The position numbers and the translations under genes are program-made. Shown here piece after piece: positions 1 through 8,077 of a DNA stretch of 39,239 bases. The notes beneath the pieces were generated by a model. That model worked only from the letters and a program-made list of their open reading frames with translations. It was not told the DNA's origin and did not search any database. The stretch is from an uncultured Eubacteriales bacterium. GTDB taxonomy: Bacteria; Bacillota; Clostridia; Oscillospirales; Oscillospiraceae. Position 1 is the stretch's first letter, and every line of letters starts with the position of its first letter. Location of the stretch: positions 1 to 39,239 of the forward strand of contig USQL01000006.1 in assembly GCA_900556935.1 (NCBI GenBank), read 5' to 3'.

Positions 1-1
1 G

Positions 2-613
2 GATATCCTGAAGGACCGGCTGTACTGCGAGGAGAAGAACGGCCTGCGCCGCCGCACCGCCCAGACCGCCCTGTTCCTGATTCTGGATGCCATGGCAAAG
101 GTCTTCGCCCCCATCCTGGCCTTTACCTGTGACGAAATCTGGCAGTCCATGCCCCACCGCACCGGGGACGACAGCCGGAATGTGCTCTTAAACCAGATGC
201 CCCAGTCCTTCGAAAGCTACAAGCTGGACGACGAGACCATGGCCCGCTGGGAGACCGTCATGAAGCTGCGGCAGGATGTAAACGGTGTTCTGGAAAAGGC
301 CCGTGCCGACAAGCGGATTGGCAAGGCCCTGGAGGCCCACGTCACCCTGGAAACTCAGGATGAGGACCTGAAGAAGGCCTGCCAGGGGCTCAACCTGGCG
401 GAAATCTGCATCGTCTCCGACTGCACCTGGTCCGCCCCCGAGGAGGGCGCGGAGGTTGGCGCGGGTGTGAACTTCCCGCAGCTCACCGTCGGTGTTTCCG
501 AGGCCAAGGGCACCAAGTGCCCCCGCTGCTGGATGCACTCCGTAAACGCCAACGCCGAGGGCCTGTGCCCCCGCTGCGCCGCCGTCATCGCCAAGATGGA
601 CGTGGAGCTGTAA
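2..613 (+). CDS. ileS: Isoleucyl-tRNA synthetase, C-terminal part (5' end outside window)
   Basis: Charges tRNA-Ile with isoleucine in the cytoplasm. The reading frame is open from base 2, so the visible protein is only the last ~203 residues. They cover the end of the anticodon-binding helical domain (FAPILAFTCDEIWQ) and the C-terminal zinc finger, where two knuckles are seen: KCPRCWMHS and LCPRCAAVI, the four-cysteine pattern typical of bacterial class I IleRS. The protein ends in KMDVEL and a TAA, and an intrinsic terminator follows 70 bp later, so this gene ends its transcription unit. The start and catalytic HIGH/KMSKS domain are outside the window. Confidence 0.95.
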   Translation, partial: DILKDRLYCEEKNGLRRRTAQTALFLILDAMAKVFAPILAFTCDEIWQSMPHRTGDDSRNVLLNQMPQSFESYKLDDETMARWETVMKLRQDVNGVLEKARADKRIGKALEAHVTLETQDEDLKKACQGLNLAEICIVSDCTWSAPEEGAEVGAGVNFPQLTVGVSEAKGTKCPRCWMHSVNANAEGLCPRCAAVIAKMDVEL

Positions 614-682
614 TAAAAGCAAACACCGGGCAAAAAGCGTCTGCGGACATTAGCGATTTTTGCCGAATCGTTAAAGCATTTT

Positions 683-726
683 CCGCCGCCGTGCCTTAAA
701 AGAGCATGGCGGCGGTTCTTTTTTTG
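683..726 (+). terminator. Intrinsic terminator after ileS
   Basis: A 12-bp GC-rich stem (CCGCCGCCGTGC at 683-694 pairing with GCATGGCGGCGG at 704-715, one G-T pair) is followed by TTCTTTTTTT. It closes the ileS unit and separates it from the riboswitch operon. From 727 to 899 the DNA is AT-rich and I see no gene in it. Confidence 0.9.
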
Positions 727-899
727 AGAGAAGGGATTTTGTCGCACAACGAAGAGGACTTCCGGAATAAACGAAAAATATGTTAGAAATACACCAAAAA
801 CATGGAAAATCGCAAAGCGGAAATGTGTAAAATAGAACAAGGAAAATCGGGATAAATTTATTGATATTGCTGTATTTTGTAAATGATGCCAGAAAAGTG

Positions 900-928
900 T
901 TGACAAGCGCACAGCGGGATTGTAGAAT
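900..928 (+). promoter_or_regulatory. Sigma-A-type promoter of the riboswitch operon
   Basis: TTGACA (900-905) and TAGAAT (923-928) are separated by 17 bp, a near-consensus housekeeping promoter. The AT-rich DNA upstream could act as an UP element. The predicted start near 935 lies just before the riboswitch aptamer, so the whole aptamer would be transcribed. Confidence 0.85.
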
Positions 929-937
929 CCATGTGTA

Positions 938-1100
938 AAGATAACGCCTTGCAGGTGCCCGCCAGGACGCGGGTGAAAAGGGAATCCGGTGTAAGTCCGG
1001 AACGATGCCGTCACTGTGAGAAGGCCGTAGCTGTCCGAAACCAATGGGAAACCGTGAAGGGGACCGCTGCCATGGCCTCGAGTCAGGAGACCTGCCGCAG
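938..1100 (+). promoter_or_regulatory. Cobalamin (adenosylcobalamin-class) riboswitch aptamer
   Basis: The conserved blocks of the B12 riboswitch appear in the right order: GCAGGTGCC near 954, GGGAATCCGGTGTAAGTCCGG near 980-1002 (P3-P4 core), GCCGTCACTGTGA near 1007-1020, GAAGGCCG, and the closing B12 box GTCAGGAGACCTGCC near 1082-1095. The first and last blocks pair to close the multi-helix junction. The open frame that runs through this region is not a gene. Known members of this class usually repress B12 synthesis or transport genes, or B12-independent isoenzymes, when cobalamin is present. Confidence 0.95.
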
Positions 1101-1191
1101 GGTTTGGAGCCGAAATCTGCGGTCTACGGATTTCCTTCCTGTTTCTGGCCTGCCGGTTTCTTCCGGACAGGCGGAGTGTACACGGAGTGAG

Positions 1192-1223
1192 AACAGCAGC
1201 CGGGATACGGCTGCTGTTTTTTG
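1192..1223 (+). terminator. Riboswitch-controlled intrinsic terminator
   Basis: AACAGCAGCCG (1192-1202) and CGGCTGCTGTT (1208-1218) form a perfect 11-bp stem with a 5-base loop, followed by TTTTTTG. It lies between the aptamer and the first gene (start 1282). This is the normal position for an expression platform, so I infer that B12 binding favours this terminator and shuts off the operon. Confidence 0.85.
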
Positions 1224-1281
1224 TATCTGGATGCGGGTCGAGCCGCAATTGGATAGATATTTTTGGAAAGAAGGAACCCTA

Positions 1282-2994
1282 ATGAAAAAAATGATTGCCG
1301 TGCTGCTGGCCGTGGCCATGCTGCTGTCTCTGGCCGCCTGCGGCTCTGCCGGTGCCGGGACCACCACGGCCACCGCTGCCCCGGAGACCCAGGACAACGG
1401 GACGGTCCAGACCACCGCCACCCAGGCCACCGCCGACCCCAATGCCCATGTGGAAAACCTGGTGATCGGCACCATCGCCCAGCCGGATGCCACCAGCATT
1501 TACTCCCAGTCCGGCGCCATCGGCAAATTTCAGTACAACTGCGTCACAAATCCCACCTTCTTCTTCCCGAACGAGAACAACGAGGTGCAGGGCTACTTTG
1601 CGAAGAGCTACGAAATTTCCGAGGACGGCTGTGAGCTGGTCATGACCTTCCCCACGGACAAGCATTGGCACGACGGAGAGCCTGTGACCGCCGACGACGT
1701 GGTATTTACCATGGAGTACCGCCGGGATGTGATCAAGTCCCCGGCTCTCAAGAACTTGACCGAGGTCCGGGTGGACAATGAAGGCCAGGTCACCTGCGTT
1801 TTCAGCCAGCCCGACGCCTACTACTGGGTTCGCTCCAACCCCATTACCCAGGGCGTTCTGCCGAAGCACATCTGGGAAAAGGTGGATGACCCCAGCAACT
1901 ACGCGGAGCCCGATGCCGCCATCGGCTGCGGCCCCTACAGCCTGACCAGCGTGGATACCGACGCGGGCATCGTGGTCTTTGACGCTTACCCCGGCAACGG
2001 CTATCTGGGCGAGATCAAGGTAGACCGGATCACCCTCAAGTCCTATTCCTCCAAGGATTCCGAGCTCATGGCGCTGGCCAACAAAGAGATCGACCTGATC
2101 TATGACTACGCATCCCCCACCAGCTACACCCTGCTGGACGTGATCGCCGGAAAGGACTTTATCGACGAGGGCCGCAGCGAATACAGCGGCTGCAACCAGG
2201 CCACCTTCGGTATGCTCAGTGCCGCCAACCAGGTCTATGAATTCCGGGAGGCGGTGGTCAAGTGTCTGGATTGGGATCTGATCCGTCAGCTCTCCTGCGG
2301 CGACTACGGCCAGACCCCCGGCTCCGGCGTGATCCCGCCTGTGAACGTGGGCTATGACGACAGCCTGTGGAAATTCTATACCGACGTGGATGAGGCCAAC
2401 AGCATCCTGGATAAAGCGGGCTTTGCGGACGCGGATGGCGACGGCTTCCGGGAGCTGCCGGACGGCACCCCCTTTACCTACAAGGTCTCCTCTCAGATGA
2501 CCAAGGCCAAGCAGGAGCTGTTCAACCGCATCGGTGAGATCATGGTGGACGGCCTGAAGAAGATCGGTGTCAACGCCTATTACGATACGGATGCGCTGAC
2601 CAGCAGCGAGGCCAACAAGGCTATGGTCACGGAGGGCGCCTATGACCTGTTCATCGGCTATACCACCAGCGGCGTTGCCTCCTACCGCACCGCCATCTGG
2701 TATTTCCTGAATCGGGCTGTGGCAGGCTCCGGCGGCTACAATTGGGGCGACACCCTGGACGACCCGGCGCTGAACAAGGCCTATGAGGCCCTGCAGGATG
2801 CCAATTCCGACGAGGAATATGTGGCGGCGGTCAAGGGGCTGCAGAAGATCGTTTCCGAAAATCTCTACGGCTTCGCGCTGACCTGGGAGGATTGCTTCTT
2901 CCCCTATCGGACCGACGAGTTTGACAACCTGCTGTACTACCCCGCCATCGGTGTTGTGACTCCGGTCCTGTTCTACAACATTGCGGTAAAATGA
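1282..2994 (+). CDS. Extracellular solute-binding lipoprotein (SBP family 5, Opp/Dpp/Nik type)
   Basis: First gene of the B12-riboswitch operon, 570 residues. The ATG at 1282 is chosen because it follows GAAGGA and starts a clear lipoprotein signal: MKKMIAVLLAVAMLLSLAAC, with the lipid-carrying cysteine at residue 20. A Ser/Thr/Ala-rich linker follows, then a family-5 solute-binding fold (W-H-D-G-E-P-V-T-A-D-D-V-V-F-T near residue 135, typical of this family). It should sit on the outer face of the membrane and hand its ligand to the two permeases encoded next. The family binds peptides, nickel or cobalt chelates, haem and other small molecules; the ligand cannot be read from the sequence. 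The B12 control makes a cobalt/nickel chelate, corrinoid or other tetrapyrrole worth testing. Confidence 0.88.
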   Translation: MKKMIAVLLAVAMLLSLAACGSAGAGTTTATAAPETQDNGTVQTTATQATADPNAHVENLVIGTIAQPDATSIYSQSGAIGKFQYNCVTNPTFFFPNENNEVQGYFAKSYEISEDGCELVMTFPTDKHWHDGEPVTADDVVFTMEYRRDVIKSPALKNLTEVRVDNEGQVTCVFSQPDAYYWVRSNPITQGVLPKHIWEKVDDPSNYAEPDAAIGCGPYSLTSVDTDAGIVVFDAYPGNGYLGEIKVDRITLKSYSSKDSELMALANKEIDLIYDYASPTSYTLLDVIAGKDFIDEGRSEYSGCNQATFGMLSAANQVYEFREAVVKCLDWDLIRQLSCGDYGQTPGSGVIPPVNVGYDDSLWKFYTDVDEANSILDKAGFADADGDGFRELPDGTPFTYKVSSQMTKAKQELFNRIGEIMVDGLKKIGVNAYYDTDALTSSEANKAMVTEGAYDLFIGYTTSGVASYRTAIWYFLNRAVAGSGGYNWGDTLDDPALNKAYEALQDANSDEEYVAAVKGLQKIVSENLYGFALTWEDCFFPYRTDEFDNLLYYPAIGVVTPVLFYNIAVK

Positions 2995-3083
2995 TCCGAA
3001 GGAACCTGTGAATCGTTAGCCGGGGCCGGGCGTCGGTGATGCCCCTGACTGGCCCTTGCCGACCGAAACAGATCCCTTGCAAT

Positions 3084-3116
3084 GCGGGACGGTACTGCCG
3101 TCCCGCTATTTTGTTT
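3084..3116 (+). terminator. Intra-operon terminator/attenuator between the SBP and permease genes
   Basis: GCGGGACGG (3084-3092) pairs perfectly with CCGTCCCGC (3098-3106) and is followed by a broken T-run (TATTTTGTTTTGTTGTTTT). A second hairpin lies just upstream, with nested stems GGGCC/GGCCC and GGGCGTC/GATGCCC at 3023-3055. The 170-bp gap is the only long one in the operon. The likely role is to let the binding protein be made in excess over the membrane and enzyme genes, as is common after SBP genes. Confidence 0.7.
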
Positions 3117-3164
3117 TGTTGTTTTCCCGGAAGACAGCGAAAAGCTGTCCCCGAAGAGAGGAGC

Positions 3165-4148
3165 ATGCGTGTGCGGGTTTTGAAAAAGCTGGCCGGAGCT
3201 CTGCTGACGGTGTGGATCGTGATCACCATCAGCTTTGCCATGGCGCATTTTATGCCGGGTGACCCGTTGGAGCACCTGGTGGGGCAGGAACGGTACTATG
3301 AGCTGCTGTATGAGGCCCCGGAGGAATTGGAAAAAATCGCGGAAAAATATGGGCTGAATGAATCCCTGGGCCAGCAGTATCTGGACTATATGAAAAGCGT
3401 GGTGACCCTGGATTTCGGCATCGCCTATTCCAACAAAAAGCCGGTGCTGGACAACGTACTGAACCGGGCGGGGTGGACGCTGGTGCTGAGTATTCCCACC
3501 TTTCTGCTGGGGGGGCTGCTGGGAGCCCTGCTGGGCATTGCCGCAGGATGGAAGCCCGGAGGGTGGACGGACAAGCTGCTGACCCCTGTGATGCTGTTTT
3601 TGCATACGGTGCCCACCAACTGCATCGGCATCCTGTTTTTGGTGGCCTTCGCCTTTAAGGCGGGGTGGTTCCCGGTCAACGGTATGACCGTGGGGGGCCT
3701 GAGCGGTATGAAGAAAATTGCCGATATTGCCTATCACGCCACGCTGCCGGTGATTCTGCTGGTTCTCTTCCGGACGGCGGCGAATTTTCTGAACATGAAG
3801 AGCAACGTTTCTCAGATCCGTCGGGAGGAATACATCACCACGGCCTACGCCAAGGGCCGGACGGGCAGGGGCGTGCTGCTGGTTCATGTGCTGCGCAATG
3901 CGATGCTGCCTTATACGGCGACGCTGTGCATCCAGCTGGGAGGGCTGCTGTCCGGCTCCATGATCCTGGAGGTCATTTTTGGCTGGAAGGGCATGGGCGA
4001 GCTGTTTTATACGGCGGTGCTCAGCTCGGATTATCCCACGGCGCAGCTGTGCTTTTTGATCTCCGCCGTGTGTACGGTAGGCGGAAATTTACTGGGAGAT
4101 GTGCTGCTGGGGTGGCTTGATCCCAGAATTCGGGAGGGCCTGCAATGA
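3165..4148 (+). CDS. ABC transporter permease, DppB/OppB/NikB type
   Basis: First membrane subunit of the importer, 327 residues. The ATG at 3165 follows AGAGAGGAG and gives the standard N-terminus of this family: a short basic stretch, a first membrane helix and then FMPGDP, the usual motif after helix 1. The remaining helices lie in the C-terminal two thirds. The EAA-type coupling loop (TTAYAKGRTGRGVLLVHVLR) contacts the ATPases. It ends with a 4-bp ATGA overlap into the second permease. It is co-transcribed with, and should pair with, the permease at 4145. Confidence 0.9.
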   Translation: MRVRVLKKLAGALLTVWIVITISFAMAHFMPGDPLEHLVGQERYYELLYEAPEELEKIAEKYGLNESLGQQYLDYMKSVVTLDFGIAYSNKKPVLDNVLNRAGWTLVLSIPTFLLGGLLGALLGIAAGWKPGGWTDKLLTPVMLFLHTVPTNCIGILFLVAFAFKAGWFPVNGMTVGGLSGMKKIADIAYHATLPVILLVLFRTAANFLNMKSNVSQIRREEYITTAYAKGRTGRGVLLVHVLRNAMLPYTATLCIQLGGLLSGSMILEVIFGWKGMGELFYTAVLSSDYPTAQLCFLISAVCTVGGNLLGDVLLGWLDPRIREGLQ

Positions 4149-4975
4149 AGGAACGGAAAACACCGCCCAAGCGGGCCTTTGCACCCAACGCCGCCATGAT
4201 CTGGGGAGCCGTGATCGTGGGCGCTTTCCTGCTAATCGCCATTTTCGCTCCGCAGCTGGCGCCCTATGACCCCCATCAGCTGGGGGTGCCCTACTTAAAG
4301 CCCAGCGCCGAGCATCTGCTGGGCACCAATGACGTGGGGCAGGATATTCTCAGTGAGCTGATCTACGGCACCCGGATCTCCCTGTCCATCGGCATTTTTA
4401 CGGCGCTGCTTGTAACGGTGCTGGGAACGCTGCTGGCGCTGCTGGGGGGCTACTACGGCGGAACGCTGGACAAGCTGGTAACGGGGCTGACCAATGTGAC
4501 CATGGCCCTGCCCAGTCTGGCCCTGACCATGCTGCTTATTGCCTACATGAACCCGGGCAAAACCTCCATCGTCATTGCCATCAGCGTCACCGCCTGGACC
4601 GGAACGGCCCGGGTGCTGCGCGCCCGGGTATTGCAGCTGTGCGAGATGCCCTTTGTAAAAATGGAGAAGGCCCTGGGCATTTCTACGCCGGTGATCCTGT
4701 TCAAGCACATTGTTCCCAATCTCAAGGACATGATTTTGTCCCGGGCGGCCCTGGCGGTCTCCACGGCCATGATGTCCGAGGCGTCTTTAAGCTTTCTGGG
4801 ATTGGGAGATTTCGGGGAGAAAAGCTGGGGAAACATCCTGCACTACGCGTTTTATCAGAACGGGGTCATTCGGGGCTATTATTGGTGGTATCTGCCCCCT
4901 ATTATCTGTACCGCTCTGGCGACCCTGGGCTTTATGCTGCTGGGCTATTACGGCTTCCAGCGAAAGGAGGGATGA
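4145..4975 (+). CDS. ABC transporter permease, DppC/OppC/NikC type
   Basis: Second membrane subunit of the importer, 276 residues, starting inside the stop codon of the preceding permease (ATGA). The N-terminus shows the DppC pattern: a helix ending in FAPQLAPYDP, then HLLGTNDVGQDILSELIYGTR, a hallmark of this family. The EAA coupling loop is at FVKMEKALGISTPVILFKHIVPN and the ASLSFLGLG motif follows. Only 3 bp separate it from the first ATPase gene. Confidence 0.9.
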   Translation: MKERKTPPKRAFAPNAAMIWGAVIVGAFLLIAIFAPQLAPYDPHQLGVPYLKPSAEHLLGTNDVGQDILSELIYGTRISLSIGIFTALLVTVLGTLLALLGGYYGGTLDKLVTGLTNVTMALPSLALTMLLIAYMNPGKTSIVIAISVTAWTGTARVLRARVLQLCEMPFVKMEKALGISTPVILFKHIVPNLKDMILSRAALAVSTAMMSEASLSFLGLGDFGEKSWGNILHYAFYQNGVIRGYYWWYLPPIICTALATLGFMLLGYYGFQRKEG

Positions 4976-4978
4976 CCC

Positions 4979-5938
4979 ATGTTGGAGATCAACCATGTAT
5001 CCGTAGAATTTGAGGGAGCCGGTGTAAAGGCTGTGGATGATATGTGCCTGTGCCTGCCGGAGGGCAGCCGCACCGCCATTATCGGGGAAACCGGCAGCGG
5101 GAAAAGCGTTTTGCTGGTGGCGATGATCCGTCTGCTGCCGCCCAATGCAAAAATTTCCGGAGAGATCCTTCTGGACGGTCAGGACCTGTTATCCCTGCCG
5201 GAAAAGCAAATGCAGAAGCTGCGGGGCAGCAAGCTGGCCTATGTGCCCCAGGGTGGCGGCGGCAGCATGAACCCTCTGATGACCGTTGGCTACCAGGTGG
5301 GAGAGCCCCGGATCATTCACGGAAAGGAATCCAAAAAATCGGCGCTGGCCGCGGCGGAAAAGCTGCTGGAACGGTTCGGGCTGACACCGGGCAAAGAGCG
5401 CTCCCGGGCCTATCCCCATATGTTCAGCGGAGGCATGCGGCAGCGGGCCATGGTGGCCATGGGTATCGCCGCCGGGGCAGGACTGCTGCTGGCGGATGAG
5501 CCCACCAAGGGCCTGGATGAGGCCCGGGTGCAGACGGTGACCCAGGCCTTCCGGCAGCTGCAGGGGGAGACGCTGCTGTGCGTGACCCATGACGTGCTGT
5601 TTGCCAAGGCCGTCAGTGACCAGGTCAGCGTCATGTATGCCGCCTGTCAGCTGGAGTGCGGAGAGACTCGTCGCGTATTGGAGCATCCCCTGCATCCCTA
5701 CACCCAGGACCTGATCGCCGCCATGCCGGAAAACGGCATGCGCTATGAGGACCATGGCTTTGCGCCGCCCCACGAGGACTATCTGGAGGAGTCGAAGGGC
5801 TGCCGATACTATGACCGCTGCCGCCGCTGCTGGGAACGCTGCAAGGAAAATCCGCCCCTCTTTGATGTAGACGGGCAGAAAGTGAGGTGCTGGCTCTATG
5901 CTGATGGAAACCGTTGCGCTGACGAAGCGTTACGCTGA
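4979..5938 (+). CDS. ABC transporter ATPase, DppD/OppD/NikD type
   Basis: ATP-hydrolysing subunit of the importer, 319 residues, with an AAAGGAGGG site before the ATG. It has Walker A GETGSGKS (36-43), a Q-loop (YVPQGG), signature SGGMRQR, Walker B LLLADEPT and the switch histidine in CVTHD. The C-terminal extension has the HPYTQDL motif and a cysteine cluster (CRYYDRCRRCWERC), as in Opp/Dpp ATPases, where related cysteines can hold an Fe-S cluster. The 3' end overlaps the next ATPase by 41 bp, suggesting translational coupling. Confidence 0.9.
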   Translation: MLEINHVSVEFEGAGVKAVDDMCLCLPEGSRTAIIGETGSGKSVLLVAMIRLLPPNAKISGEILLDGQDLLSLPEKQMQKLRGSKLAYVPQGGGGSMNPLMTVGYQVGEPRIIHGKESKKSALAAAEKLLERFGLTPGKERSRAYPHMFSGGMRQRAMVAMGIAAGAGLLLADEPTKGLDEARVQTVTQAFRQLQGETLLCVTHDVLFAKAVSDQVSVMYAACQLECGETRRVLEHPLHPYTQDLIAAMPENGMRYEDHGFAPPHEDYLEESKGCRYYDRCRRCWERCKENPPLFDVDGQKVRCWLYADGNRCADEALR

Positions 5939-6569
5939 CAACGGCGGTGTGACCGCCGTGGACCGGGCCCATATTTGTCTGGAACCGGGGGAGACGCTGG
6001 GGCTTTTCGGCCAGAGCGGAAGCGGAAAAACCACCCTGGGCATGATGGTGGCGGGGCTGCTGCGGCCGACCTCCGGGGAAATCCGGTTTCACGACAAGCC
6101 CGTTTCCATGAATTACACCGGGGAGGTCCGGCGGAGGATCCAGATCCTCTTTCAGCATCCGGAGACCTCCTTCAACCCGGAGCTGATCCTGCTGCGGAGT
6201 ATGACGGAGCCCTACCAAAAATACCGGCTGCCCTATACCTACCAGGGAATGCTGGAATATCTGAAGCGGTTTGGCATTTATGAGGAGCATCTGATGCGCC
6301 GGCCGGCGGAGCTCTCCGGGGGAGAGCTGCAGCGGGCCTCGCTGGCAAGAATACTGTTACTGGAGCCGGAAATCATCGTGCTGGATGAGCCAACCAGTAT
6401 GCTGGATGTGATCACCCAGGTCCAGGTCATCCACATTCTGAAGGACTATCAAAAGGAAAGCAACGCTGCCTTTTTGATGGTCTCCCACAACTGGGCCCTG
6501 TGCGATCAGGTCTGCGACCGGATCTATACCGTGGAGCGGGGCGTATTTACACCTTTGGAGGACGGCTGA
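5898..6569 (+). CDS. ABC transporter ATPase, DppF/OppF/NikE type
   Basis: Second ATPase of the importer, 223 residues. Walker A is GQSGSGKT (38-45), the signature is LSGGELQRASLAR and Walker B is EIIVLDEPTSMLD. It lacks the C-terminal oligopeptide-family extension of its partner and is closer in size to NikE. The start may be 5898 or the in-frame ATG at 5904; a GTGAGG sequence fits 5898. It ends in a TGATGG overlap with the NifD-like gene, which ties the importer and the reductase into one unit. Confidence 0.88.
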   Translation: MLMETVALTKRYADNGGVTAVDRAHICLEPGETLGLFGQSGSGKTTLGMMVAGLLRPTSGEIRFHDKPVSMNYTGEVRRRIQILFQHPETSFNPELILLRSMTEPYQKYRLPYTYQGMLEYLKRFGIYEEHLMRRPAELSGGELQRASLARILLLEPEIIVLDEPTSMLDVITQVQVIHILKDYQKESNAAFLMVSHNWALCDQVCDRIYTVERGVFTPLEDG

Positions 6570-8077
6570 TGGATCGGATTTATTTTGACGAGTTGGCAAC
6601 GGCGGTGTACCCCTCCCGGCTGCTGCATTCCTTTGGGGTCAACGGAAAGGTTTCCGGCAGCGTGGGCGCCATCGGGGAGATCCAGGGCAACGTGCTGGTT
6701 GTGCTCCACGGTCCTCTGGGCTGCGGCTTTCATTACCGATTCAGCGCCCGGCGGCGGCATCAGCCCTTTTACCGGGTACTGACAACGGACCTGGGAGAGG
6801 AGGAAATCGTTTTCGGCGGCGGAGAAAAGCTGGAGCGGACCCTCCGGGAGGCCTGGAGCCGCTATCAGCCGGAGCTGATTTTTGTGGTGCCCACACCGGT
6901 CAGCGACATCCTCAACGAGGCCGTTCTGGAAACAGCGGAACGGCTGCGGCGGGAGGGAATTCCGGTGGTGGGCGTCCAGTCGGAGCTGTTTTCCCATCGG
7001 GACAAAAACTACTCAAAAAACAGGCTGAAGGAGCTGTCCAAGCAGAAGCTTACGGGAAATGAGACCCTTGAAATGGAGCTGAAGGGCTGCGGCTTTACGG
7101 AAGCCCTCTACGCCATTGTGGGGCAGGTCATGGAAAAGCAGCCGGTGATTCCCGGCAGCGTGAATATAGAAACCGTGGGCTGGGGCAGCGAGGGAAAGCT
7201 GGTGCTGCGGGAAATTGAGAAGACTCTGGGCCTTGCGGGCATTACGGTCAACACCTGGATACCCAGTACCTCCGTGGAGCAGCTGAAAAAGGCACCGGCG
7301 GCACAGCTGAATCTGGTAAAACGTATCCGTTGGGCCCGGCGTATGAAGGCGCTCTACGGTACGGACTACCTGCACCTGAATGACAGCGGCCGGTATGTGG
7401 GACTGGACGGGATCGCCCGGTTTTATACGGATATCGGAGAAAAGCTTGGGCGGCAGGAGGCCATGGCGCAGGCTGTAGCCCGGGAGACGGACCGGGTACG
7501 GCAGCAGACCGCCCAGGCCAAGGCCTATATCCGGCAGCACCGGGGGGTACTGGTGTGCCGGGGGCTGCAAAGCGTGCCCTTCACCCTGAAGACCTATGCC
7601 AAGGAGCTGGAAATGCCCATTCAGGCGGTCTGCGTATTCCAGACCCAGCGGATGAAGGGGACCTCCGGCATCACCCCGGAAATAGAAGCCAATCTGATGG
7701 ACCGTATCGACCAGGCGGTGGAATTGTTCTCTCCGGGGACGAAGGTGCTGGTCAATCCGGACCGGGCGTGTCTGGGGCGGCTTTTTGGCCAGGCAGATGC
7801 GGTGGTCGGCACCGAGGATCTGACTCTGGAAGGGCTGGGCGCACCACTGATCGGGGCGGTGAACCGGCTGACGGGGCCCAGCTTTGATTCCTATATCCGG
7901 ATGGTAAAGCGGTTTGCGGCCTGCCTGGAGACGGCGGAGCCCCGGGAGGAGCTGGTGCTGGGGCGGATGCCCTTTGATACCGATGATTATCCCCGCTGCT
8001 CAAACGCCTCCACCTCCGCCGCCCGGCAGATGTGGGAGCGGATGTGGCTGGACAGAAGAAAGGAGGCACAGCCGTGA
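6569..8077 (+). CDS. Nitrogenase component 1 alpha-like (NifD-like) protein with reduced cysteine set
   Basis: A 502-residue relative of nitrogenase and dark-operative tetrapyrrole reductase subunits. The start is the ATG overlapping the previous stop. Residues 47-63 (HGPLGCGFHYRFSARRR) match the second P-cluster motif of NifD (HGPVGCG), giving Cys52. There is no cysteine in residues 1-51, so the first P-cluster ligand is missing, and the third is replaced: the region after IVFGGGEKL reads FVVPTPVSDIL, with Thr109 where NifD has Cys154. At LNLVKRIRWARRMKALYG the FeMo-co cysteine (NifD Cys275 region) is absent, and near RLTGPSFDS no histidine matches His442. It probably pairs with the 8074 product and is reduced by the 9267 product. 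The substrate is unknown. The homology is clear, but the exact ligand alignment was made by eye. Confidence 0.85.
   Translation: MDRIYFDELATAVYPSRLLHSFGVNGKVSGSVGAIGEIQGNVLVVLHGPLGCGFHYRFSARRRHQPFYRVLTTDLGEEEIVFGGGEKLERTLREAWSRYQPELIFVVPTPVSDILNEAVLETAERLRREGIPVVGVQSELFSHRDKNYSKNRLKELSKQKLTGNETLEMELKGCGFTEALYAIVGQVMEKQPVIPGSVNIETVGWGSEGKLVLREIEKTLGLAGITVNTWIPSTSVEQLKKAPAAQLNLVKRIRWARRMKALYGTDYLHLNDSGRYVGLDGIARFYTDIGEKLGRQEAMAQAVARETDRVRQQTAQAKAYIRQHRGVLVCRGLQSVPFTLKTYAKELEMPIQAVCVFQTQRMKGTSGITPEIEANLMDRIDQAVELFSPGTKVLVNPDRACLGRLFGQADAVVGTEDLTLEGLGAPLIGAVNRLTGPSFDSYIRMVKRFAACLETAEPREELVLGRMPFDTDDYPRCSNASTSAARQMWERMWLDRRKEAQP

Noticed and set aside
355..1248. 297-codon frame on the minus strand across the ileS end and riboswitch
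   Set aside because: It runs antisense through ileS, a terminator and the riboswitch; it is a shadow of high-GC coding sequence.
931..1281. Upstream extension of the solute-binding protein frame by 117 codons
   Set aside because: The stretch is occupied by the cobalamin riboswitch and its terminator; the lipoprotein signal and ribosome binding site place the start at 1282.
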